A stretch of DNA of 5,395 nt from positions 1 to 5,395 of the forward strand of contig JALOQT010000090.1 of the NCBI GenBank assembly GCA_025453375.1, given 5' to 3'. The position numbers were made by a program, and so were the translations under genes. The notes below the pieces were generated by a model. It did no database searches. It was not told the origin of the DNA and was given only the letters and a program-made list of their open reading frames with translations. Of this stretch, positions 1 to 5,395 are shown one piece after another; the stretch's first letter is position 1, and each line of letters opens with the position of its first letter. The DNA is from Phycisphaerales bacterium (GTDB lineage: Bacteria > Planctomycetota > Phycisphaerae > Phycisphaerales > UBA1924).

Positions 1-49
1 GAGGGCGCGGCGTCGGACGGTGCGGGGTGTGCGGGCCGTGCGTCCGATA

Positions 50-89
50 GGGGGCTTGGGACGGGGGCTGTCGGTTGTGGGTGGTGGGG
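50..89 (+). other. Cluster of G-runs with G-quadruplex potential
   Basis: Five runs of three or more G (50-54, 58-60, 63-67, 79-81, 86-89) are separated by loops of 3, 2, 11 and 4 bases. One loop is longer than the usual 7-base limit, so a stable quadruplex is possible but not standard. The surrounding DNA is G-rich on this strand, which raises the odds of chance. Confidence 0.3.
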
Positions 90-168
90 CGACTGGCGAG
101 GTGATTTACTGGCACGGGGTGAGCTTGCCACCCCTGAAAAGCGGGGGTTTGGCGGAGGGGGCGGCGGT

Positions 169-186
169 CTTCACGGAACCTTGATG
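169..186 (+). promoter_or_regulatory. Possible Pho-box-like direct repeat upstream of pstS
   Basis: CTTCACG (169-175) and CTTGATG (180-186) are imperfect direct repeats (5 of 7 identical) separated by 4 bases, giving the 11-bp period typical of PhoB/PhoP response-regulator sites (7+4+7 layout). The bases fit the enterobacterial consensus halves (CTGTCAT/CTGTCAC) poorly. It lies about 110 bases before the pstS start, a plausible place for a phosphate-starvation operator. The call rests on spacing and context, so chance is a real alternative. Confidence 0.2.
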
Positions 187-282
187 GAGTAAGGTACATC
201 GGGCGGACCTCGGCCCGCTAAAACACTGCACCTGCAAACGATGTGCGGGTCGGTTGAGTGATCCGATCCTTTCCCGCAGGCC

Positions 283-288
283 AAGGAG
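283..288 (+). promoter_or_regulatory. Ribosome binding site of pstS
   Basis: AAGGAG sits 6 bases before the GTG at 295, an ideal Shine-Dalgarno match and spacing. It fixes the GTG as the start over the in-frame ATG at 310. It is the only good Shine-Dalgarno site ahead of a gene in this window. Confidence 0.85.
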
Positions 289-294
289 CGAACT

Positions 295-1260
295 GTGAAC
301 AGCGTACTGATGGGTCTGGTTGCGTCCGGCACGATCGCCTCGATAACGATGGCGGCCCCCCCGGTGGTGGATTCGGCCCTGCCGACGTACAAGGTGGCTG
401 AGGGCGTGTCGGGCTCGGTCAAGAGCGTCGGCAGCGACACGATGAACAACATCATGACCCACTGGCAGGAGGAGTTCAAGAAGCTCTATCCGGCGGTGCA
501 GACGAGCCTCGAGGGCAAGGGCAGCAGCACGGCTCCGCCAGCGCTGATCGAGGGCCAGGCCCAGTTCGGCCCGATGAGCCGCCCGATGAAGGGTGACGAA
601 ATCGACAAGTTCGAGAAGAAGTTCGGCTACAAGCCCACGGCCCTGCGCACGGGCATCGACGCGCTGGCGATCTTCGTCCACAAGGACGCGCCGGTCAGCG
701 AGATCACGATGGAGCAGGCCAAGGCGATCTTCTCCGTTGAAGGCAAGGACATGACCTGGGGCGACCTGGGCGTGACGAACGCTGAATGGGCCAGCAAGCC
801 GGTCAGCCTCTATGGCCGTAACAGCGCCTCGGGCACGTATGGCTACTTCAAGGAGCACGTGCTGGGCAAGAAGGACTACAAGCCGACGGTCAAGGAGCAG
901 CCGGGCTCCTCAGCGGTCGTGCAGGCGGTGGCGACGGACAAGTTTGGCATGGGCTACTCGGGCATCGGCTACAAGACGGCTGACGTCAAGGCCCTGAAGA
1001 TCAAGAAGGATGCCAAGAGCCCCGCCGTCGAGCCGTCGGCTGAGAACTGCTATGACGGGTCATACCCGATTGCGCGGTTCCTGCTGGTGTACGTCAATCA
1101 CAAGCCGGGCACGCAGATGGAGCCCCTGCGGGCTGAGTTCACCCGCATGATCTTCAGCAAGCAGGGCCAGGAGGCGGTGATCAAGGACGGGTACATCCCC
1201 GTGACGGCGGACATCGCCCGCGAGGACCTCAAGGCCCTGGGCCTGAACCCGACGTTCTGA
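295..1260 (+). CDS. pstS: Phosphate ABC transporter, periplasmic phosphate-binding protein PstS
   Basis: This is the extracytoplasmic receptor of the high-affinity phosphate importer; it binds inorganic phosphate and hands it to the PstC/PstA channel. At 321 aa it has the usual family length. Visible PstS-type signatures are VGSDTM at residues 45-50 (first phosphate-binding loop), GKGSSTAPP at 74-82, FGPMSRPMK at 91-99, YGRNSASGTYGYF at 173-185 (second binding loop), PGSSAVVQ at 203-210 and DGSYPIARFL at 254-263. The GTG start is supported by AAGGAG, and an in-frame stop at 259-261 with no other start codon after it excludes a longer form. The N-terminus has a hydrophobic stretch (about 4-20) with a plausible signal peptidase I site after A20, but it lacks the usual positive charges, the first basic residue being K33. 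No lipobox cysteine is present; the only cysteine is C252. Codon use (all Lys AAG, mostly GGC and ATC) suggests high expression. A terminator follows the gene. Confidence 0.95.
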   Translation: MNSVLMGLVASGTIASITMAAPPVVDSALPTYKVAEGVSGSVKSVGSDTMNNIMTHWQEEFKKLYPAVQTSLEGKGSSTAPPALIEGQAQFGPMSRPMKGDEIDKFEKKFGYKPTALRTGIDALAIFVHKDAPVSEITMEQAKAIFSVEGKDMTWGDLGVTNAEWASKPVSLYGRNSASGTYGYFKEHVLGKKDYKPTVKEQPGSSAVVQAVATDKFGMGYSGIGYKTADVKALKIKKDAKSPAVEPSAENCYDGSYPIARFLLVYVNHKPGTQMEPLRAEFTRMIFSKQGQEAVIKDGYIPVTADIAREDLKALGLNPTF

Positions 1261-1272
1261 TCGCGTCGATGT

Positions 1273-1319
1273 GAGGTATCTCGCTGATTGAGAAATGGCG
1301 AGAGTTGCAAGGTACCCTC
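1273..1319 (+). other. Potential stem-loop in the pstS 3' untranslated region
   Basis: TCTCGC (1279-1284) can pair with GCGAGA (1298-1303) around a 13-base loop, and outside it GAGGTA (1273-1278) can pair with TACCCTC (1313-1319) if one C is bulged. The structure lies directly between the pstS stop codon and the terminator, where a stem could protect the pstS message from 3' exonucleases. Its outer arm shares base 1319 with the terminator stem, so the two could compete slightly. Confidence 0.4.
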
Positions 1320-1350
1320 CCGGCGGGCGTCAACACGTCCGCCGGGTTTT
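1319..1350 (+). terminator. Intrinsic terminator between pstS and pstC
   Basis: An 11-bp stem pairs 1319-1329 (CCCGGCGGGCG) with 1336-1346 (CGTCCGCCGGG). The only imperfection is one G-T pair, the loop is 6 bases (TCAACA), and TTTT follows at 1347-1350. The stem is almost entirely GC. The T-run is short, so read-through into pstC/pstA is likely. The position, about 60 bases after the pstS stop and inside an otherwise co-directional operon, suggests a partial terminator that sets PstS above the permease subunits. Confidence 0.85.
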
Positions 1351-1356
1351 CGGTTA

Positions 1357-1380
1357 GTGGCAGGGTCGGTGGCAGGGTTG
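1357..1380 (+). repeat. Tandem 12-bp direct repeat in the pstS-pstC gap
   Basis: GTGGCAGGGTCG (1357-1368) is followed at once by GTGGCAGGGTTG (1369-1380), 11 of 12 bases identical. It lies just after the terminator and about 85 bases before the preferred pstC start. Each copy contains GCAGGG, which can pair with TCCTGC at 1395-1400, so alternative RNA hairpins are possible. It could be a regulator site for an internal promoter, an RNA element, or a chance duplication. Confidence 0.55.
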
Positions 1381-1465
1381 GTGCTTTGGGCCGGTCCTGC
1401 ATGTGGAAGTTGGAGGTTCGGTTCGGCGGATCGAAGAGGTTCATCGCACGGATCGATCGCACGTC

Positions 1466-4324
1466 ATGGCCAGGCGCACGACCAGCCCGCGAGTCCGGTT
1501 CATCGACGCGGCCAGCCGCGTGCTGATCACCGTCGGGGGTGTGGGGATCATCGCGGCGGTGTTGGCGATCATGGCGTATCTGCTGGGGAATGTCACGCCG
1601 CTGTTCAAGTCTGGCGAGATTCTGTCCACCAGCGAGAAGAGCGGCGTGGCGCTTCCGGCGACGCCGGTGGTCGCGGCGCTGGATGAGTATCGCGGATCGG
1701 CGGTCTTGATGTTCCCTGACGGGGGGACGCAGGCGATTGCGGTGGATTCCTGGACGCTGTCGCCGCGCGTCGCACCGGTGTTGCCCGAGGGGGTGACGGT
1801 CACGAGCCTCAGCCAGCTCAACGAGGCGGGCAAGGCGGCGCTGGGGCTGAGCGATGGCTCGGTGCAGGTGGTTGAAGTCGGGCATGAGACGACGTTTCTG
1901 TCGCCCAGCGAGGCGACCGAGGCGATGCGGGCGCTCAAGCCCGGTGAGCGGCTGACGCTCGGGCCGAACGAAGGGTTTGTCGAGCGGACGCCTCAACTGC
2001 AGTTCCGTCGGACGTCGCCCAAGATCACTTCGCTGGCGCCGGTGACGCTCAGCGAAGGGCAGGGGCCGGTGGTGCGGTTGGACTTCCGATCGGGCACCAG
2101 TGCGCAGTTCCTCGTGGCGCTGCGCGAGGATGGCACGCTGGTGTTCAACACGGTCAACATCGTTCGGCCGCTGGGTGGGGGCCGGCCACGCACGAGGCTG
2201 TCGAGCGAGACGATTCCGTTTGCGCCGCCGAAGGCTGCTGGGGGTGGTGCGATTGGCCTGCCGGATTACATCTTCGCGAAGGACGACGGTGCGGAGGTCG
2301 TCGCGATCTGGAAGAACGGCACGGCGCAGCGATACGCCAAGACCAGCTCGACGCCTTGGGTGCTGGCCGACACGCTCAGCCTGCTGCCGTCGGGACGGAC
2401 GATCACTGCGGCGCGGATGCTGCTGGGCAGCAAGACGGTGATCGTCGGCGATGATCGAGGTGGCATCGCTGGCGTGTTTTCAGGCCGCACGCAGACGATC
2501 CGCACGCCCGACGGGGCGGAGCTGGTCGTGGCGCATCGATACGACACGGGCTTCGGCCAGCCGGTGACGGCGATCGGCATCAGCCTGCGGGACCGGTGCT
2601 TCGTCGTTGGCGACAAGGCGGGCAACGTCGTCATGCTGCACATGACCAGCGGCAAGACGATCGTCCGCCTGCCCGCATCGGGCGGCGGCGAATCGATCGC
2701 CATGGCGACGGTGGCGCCGAAGCTCGATGGCTTGCTGGTGGTTCGGCAGGACGGTCAGGCTGCGGGCTTGTCGACGTTTGACCTGGTCAGCCTGGCGATT
2801 GAGCCGGGGCATCCGGAGGCGAGCATCTCTTCGCTGTTTGGCAAGGTGTGGTATGAGGGGGATGACGGGCCGAAGTTCACGTATCAGGCCAGCACGGGTG
2901 AGGACACGGCCGAGACGAAGTATTCGAAAGTGCCGCTGATTTTCGGCACGATCAAGGCGACGCTGTATGCGATGCTCTTTGCGGTGCCGATCGCGATTTT
3001 GGCGGCGATCTATACCAGCGAGTTCCTGCACCCGCGGGTGAAGAACGTCATCAAGCCGGTGATCGAGATGATGGCCAGCCTGCCCAGCGTGGTGCTGGGC
3101 TTCCTGGCGGCGATCGTCATAGCGCCGCTGTTTCGCGACTATCTGCCCGGCGTGCTGATGGCGTTTTTCATCCTGCCGGTGTCAGTCCTGCTGGCGGCGT
3201 ATCTGTGGCAGATCCTGCCGATCCGGATCACAACGCGGCTGAGCAGCTATCAGCATCTGGCGATGATCGTGGTGATCTGCCTGGCGGCGGGGGCGGCGGG
3301 GATCGGGCTGGGGCGCGTGGCCGAGCGGGTGCTGTTTGCACCGACGACTGATGAGCAGCTGGTGCTGGCGGGGAGCGTCACGCCGGTGCCGCGCGAGCAG
3401 TGGCCGGAGAGTGTGCGCGACAAGCGGGCGTTTGACGGGCAGGCGCTGCGGCCGTATCGGGCTGAGGGGTTGTATTACGGCGATGCGTCATCGGGCGGCG
3501 GCGTCGTGCGGCCGACGGGCAGCGTGACGGACCCGGCGGTGGCGACGACGATCGCCGCGAGCGAACTGGACAAGGCAGACATTCGCAAGTGGCTCGACGG
3601 CACGGTCGGGCTTGCGTGGCCTGGGTGGCTGCTGGTGCTGACTGGGCCGGGGTTGATCGTCGCATCGCTGCTGCGCGGGAGGTTGGTCGATCGATACGTG
3701 CAGTCGCTGGCGTTTGCACGCGTGGGCACCAGCGCGGCGGTGCTGGAACTGGTCAAGTTTGTGTTGACGGTCGTCACGGGCCTTGGGCTGGCGGCGCTGG
3801 GCGCGGGGCTGCTGACGAGCATCGGCCTTGATGCCCGCGACAGCGTGCTGGGAAGCTACACGCAGCGCAACACGCTGGTGGTCGGAATCGTGATGGGCTT
3901 TGCGGTGATTCCGATCATCTACACCATCAGCGAGGATGCGCTGTCGGCGGTGCCTGGGCAGCTGCGCAGCGCGAGCCTGGGCTGCGGGGCGACGCGCTGG
4001 CAGACGGCGACGCAGGTCGTGCTGCCGATTGCGCTGTCGGGGATTTTCAGCGCGGTGATGATCGGCCTCGGCCGCGCCGCGGGGGAGACGATGATCGTCC
4101 TGATGGCCACCGGCAACACGCCGGACATGACGCTGAACCTCTTTGCCGGCTTCCGCACGCTGGCGGCAAACATCGCGGTGGAAATGCCCGAAGCGGCGAA
4201 GGACAGCACGCATTACTACGTGCTATTCCTCGGGGCGCTGTGCTTGTTTGCGTTGACGTTTGTGGTCAACACGGTGGCGGAGATCGTGCGGATTCGGGTC
4301 CGCAAGCGGTCGGCGTCGCTGTGA
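1466..4324 (+). CDS. pstC: Phosphate ABC transporter permease PstC, long form with N-terminal propeller-like domain
   Basis: This inner-membrane subunit forms the phosphate channel with PstA. From the ATG at 1466 it is 952 aa, about three times E. coli PstC (319 aa). The order is: cytoplasmic N-terminus; TM helix at 19-40; extracytoplasmic region at about 42-485 with recurring Asp-Gly-type turns (near 85, 130, 222, 284, 331, 385 and 429) that suggest beta-propeller blades; then the permease. Permease signatures include FGTIKATLYAMLFAVP (from 493), KPVIEMMASLPSVVLGF (530-546), QRNTLVVGIVMGF (from 800), the EAA-type loop GCGATRWQ (from 839) for the ATPase contact, and GLGRAAGETMIVLMATGNTP (from 867). 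A hydrophilic insert at about 627-707 and extra TM helices (717-736, about 760-784) split the permease. A GTG at 1403 would add 21 residues, but neither start has a Shine-Dalgarno site. ATG 1466 gives a compact basic N-terminus before the first helix, so I prefer it. The gene follows the pstS terminator, and pstA begins 35 bases after its stop. Confidence 0.92.
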   Translation: MARRTTSPRVRFIDAASRVLITVGGVGIIAAVLAIMAYLLGNVTPLFKSGEILSTSEKSGVALPATPVVAALDEYRGSAVLMFPDGGTQAIAVDSWTLSPRVAPVLPEGVTVTSLSQLNEAGKAALGLSDGSVQVVEVGHETTFLSPSEATEAMRALKPGERLTLGPNEGFVERTPQLQFRRTSPKITSLAPVTLSEGQGPVVRLDFRSGTSAQFLVALREDGTLVFNTVNIVRPLGGGRPRTRLSSETIPFAPPKAAGGGAIGLPDYIFAKDDGAEVVAIWKNGTAQRYAKTSSTPWVLADTLSLLPSGRTITAARMLLGSKTVIVGDDRGGIAGVFSGRTQTIRTPDGAELVVAHRYDTGFGQPVTAIGISLRDRCFVVGDKAGNVVMLHMTSGKTIVRLPASGGGESIAMATVAPKLDGLLVVRQDGQAAGLSTFDLVSLAIEPGHPEASISSLFGKVWYEGDDGPKFTYQASTGEDTAETKYSKVPLIFGTIKATLYAMLFAVPIAILAAIYTSEFLHPRVKNVIKPVIEMMASLPSVVLGFLAAIVIAPLFRDYLPGVLMAFFILPVSVLLAAYLWQILPIRITTRLSSYQHLAMIVVICLAAGAAGIGLGRVAERVLFAPTTDEQLVLAGSVTPVPREQWPESVRDKRAFDGQALRPYRAEGLYYGDASSGGGVVRPTGSVTDPAVATTIAASELDKADIRKWLDGTVGLAWPGWLLVLTGPGLIVASLLRGRLVDRYVQSLAFARVGTSAAVLELVKFVLTVVTGLGLAALGAGLLTSIGLDARDSVLGSYTQRNTLVVGIVMGFAVIPIIYTISEDALSAVPGQLRSASLGCGATRWQTATQVVLPIALSGIFSAVMIGLGRAAGETMIVLMATGNTPDMTLNLFAGFRTLAANIAVEMPEAAKDSTHYYVLFLGALCLFALTFVVNTVAEIVRIRVRKRSASL

Positions 4325-4359
4325 GTGGTGGTTGGTGGTGTGATGGATTGTGCTGACGT

Positions 4360-5395
4360 ATGGCTTCGATTCCTTCCAGCCCGGGCCAGCAGGTGACGCC
4401 AGCGAGTGGTGGCGCGGGGCCATCGAAGTGGCAGGCGCGGTCGCGGTCGACGCCGCTGGCTTCGCGTGGCGAGCCGATGGTGTGGCTGACGGGCGGGGCG
4501 CTGGCGATCTGTGCGGTGATGGTCGTGGCGCTGCTGACGATCGTGGTGATCGGCGGGGCGCGAGCCTTCTGGCCGCGGACGATCGAACGCGTGACGCTGA
4601 ATGATCGCGCGGTGACGCCCGGGCAGGTGTTCCTCGGGTCGGTGGTGCGGAGTGATTCGTATTCACCGGCGCCGGCGGAGCGAGAGACGATCGAGGCGCT
4701 GCAGGCGGCGGGCAAGATGCCAGCGGGCGCGCTGGATGAGGAAGGCCTGCCGATTCGCAGCTTGTATCGCGTGGGCAACAAGGAGTTTCGTGGGCAGCCG
4801 TTTGTGTGGGTGCCGGTGTATCACATCGCGTCGGCGACGCTGGAGCCGAGCGCGACGCTGCTTGAGCGCACGGCCTGGGGTGTGTGGCATGGCTATCCGC
4901 AGGCGGTGCGGCACAGTGTCGAGCGCACGGTGCCCGGCCCGGCATCGGCGGTGGTGCTGAAAGAAGCCGCGGCGGCGGGTGACGGGGCCGGAGGGATTGA
5001 CGAGCGAGCCGCGCGGGTTGAGCGCGTGGTGCTGGGTGATGGGCCGGATGGGACAGTCCGCGTGCGCGAGACGCGCGTGTGGGATGCGTCGGCCGAGCAG
5101 GCAATGGCGGTGTTCCGGGCGCAGCACGCCGCGGCGCGGGCGCGGGCGGCGGAGATCGAGGAGATCAAGACCACTGAGATCGGCCGCGTCAATCGCGGGC
5201 TGGAGCATGAGCGTTTGCTCGTGCGTGCGGCGGAGATTCGCCACCAGCGCGGCTTGGCGACGGATGAGTCGGGCGTCGTCAAAGTGACGGGCGTGATTCC
5301 CGACTCACTGCGGTGGCCGGTTTCGCTCGCGGCGGGGCTGGCGCTGCTTGGGTATCTTGAGAATCCGCTGCGTCATCGCGGGATTGACGATCAGC
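4360..5395 (+). CDS. pstA: Phosphate ABC transporter permease PstA, long form, 5' part (runs off the window)
   Basis: This is the partner permease subunit of PstC. 345 codons are read from the ATG at 4360 to the right edge without a stop. An in-frame TGA at 4354-4356 makes this ATG the earliest possible start; no clear Shine-Dalgarno precedes it. Residues 1-40 are polar, 41-66 form a TM helix ending in GGARAFWP, and about 67-318 appear extracytoplasmic. This segment resembles the N-terminal extension of gammaproteobacterial-type PstA (the DUF3333 region): note LYRVGNKEFRGQPFVWVPVY (135-154), LLERTAWGVWHGYP (167-180), and a charged helical stretch at 243-300 with EIGRVNRGLEHERLLVRAAE (273-292), probably a coiled coil. 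A second hydrophobic stretch begins near 320. The catalogued permease core (EAA loop, remaining TM helices) would lie beyond the window, so the PstA assignment rests on the extension and on its place after pstC. I am fairly sure of it. Confidence 0.85.
   Translation, partial: MASIPSSPGQQVTPASGGAGPSKWQARSRSTPLASRGEPMVWLTGGALAICAVMVVALLTIVVIGGARAFWPRTIERVTLNDRAVTPGQVFLGSVVRSDSYSPAPAERETIEALQAAGKMPAGALDEEGLPIRSLYRVGNKEFRGQPFVWVPVYHIASATLEPSATLLERTAWGVWHGYPQAVRHSVERTVPGPASAVVLKEAAAAGDGAGGIDERAARVERVVLGDGPDGTVRVRETRVWDASAEQAMAVFRAQHAAARARAAEIEEIKTTEIGRVNRGLEHERLLVRAAEIRHQRGLATDESGVVKVTGVIPDSLRWPVSLAAGLALLGYLENPLRHRGIDDQ

Larger units (their letters stand above)
1..294. other. G-rich leader upstream of pstS; no secure gene
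   Basis: No start-to-stop gene can be supported here. The + strand is strikingly G-rich between about 20 and 165. Reading from the left edge, frame 2 is open to a TGA at 182-184 and frame 1 to a TAA at 190-192, while frame 3 stops at 48-50. Frame 2 uses codons of the same G-ending style as pstC (gcg, gtg, cgg, ggg), so it could be the last ~60 codons of an upstream gene, but I recognise no domain in it. The other contents are a G-run cluster (50-89), a weak hairpin (ACCCC 130-134 with GGGGT 144-148) and a possible response-regulator direct repeat (169-186). No convincing -35/-10 pair is visible, although a promoter for pstS is expected in this stretch. Confidence 0.6.

Noticed and set aside
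110..128. TGGCAC followed by TTGC, resembling a sigma-54 promoter
   Set aside because: The gap between the two elements is 9 bases; sigma-54 sites need 5, so the spacing rules it out.
130..150. Hairpin ACCCC/GGGGT followed by TT as a terminator of an upstream gene
   Set aside because: Only 5 bp of stem with a 9-base loop and no T-run, too weak to call a terminator; it is mentioned only as part of the leader description.
241..261. Six-codon upstream ORF (ATG 241 to TGA 259) as a leader peptide
   Set aside because: It has no ribosome binding site, no informative codon run, and no attenuator structure coupled to it.
106..858. 250-aa open frame on the - strand across the pstS region
   Set aside because: It is the mirror of pstS codons in GC-rich DNA: rich in Arg, His and Leu, no recognisable domain, and overlapped by a clear gene.
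1305..1526. 73-aa + strand frame across the pstS-pstC gap
   Set aside because: It runs through the terminator hairpin and into pstC in a different frame; the composition is not protein-like and it has no ribosome site.
4350..4604. 84-aa + strand frame starting 10 bases before pstA
   Set aside because: It overlaps the pstA N-terminus in another frame, has no Shine-Dalgarno, and shows none of the membrane or PstA features that the 4360 frame shows.
4223..5104. 293-aa open frame on the - strand across the end of pstC and the start of pstA
   Set aside because: It has low-complexity Pro/Ala/Ser/Arg composition typical of antisense reading in high-GC genes, and pstA explains the region on the + strand.

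Overview
The window carries the start of a high-affinity phosphate uptake (pst) operon on the + strand: pstS (periplasmic phosphate-binding protein), an unusually long pstC (permease subunit) and the 5' part of a long-form pstA (second permease subunit), which is open to the right edge and has no stop in the window. The window contains no RNA gene, mobile element, CRISPR array or second system that I can support. It is a transporter operon with unusual subunit architectures, not an evidently new kind of system.

Layout. Bases 1-294 are a G-rich leader with no secure gene; two frames are open from the left edge, so the tail of an upstream gene is possible. pstS (295-1260) starts at a GTG behind a clear AAGGAG. 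The 205 bases after it hold a likely 3'-UTR stem, a strong GC-rich intrinsic terminator (1319-1350) and a tandem 12-bp repeat. pstC (start best placed at 1466, end 4324) follows without a Shine-Dalgarno sequence, and pstA begins 35 bases later (4360), also without one.

How the parts work together. PstS captures phosphate outside the inner membrane and delivers it to the PstC-PstA channel, which an ATPase (PstB, not in the window, expected downstream) would power. The terminator between pstS and pstC would let most transcripts stop after pstS, giving the excess of binding protein over permease that such transporters usually need. Both permease subunits carry large extracytoplasmic additions absent from the short E. 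coli forms: an apparent beta-propeller in PstC and a long periplasmic segment with a coiled coil in PstA.

Organism. The DNA is GC-rich (roughly two thirds by eye), with strong G/C preference at third codon positions. Shine-Dalgarno sites are missing from two of three genes, and the Pst proteins are of the long form known from gammaproteobacteria and some other phyla. A planctomycete, perhaps of the Phycisphaerae, fits this, but that is an inference without any database search.
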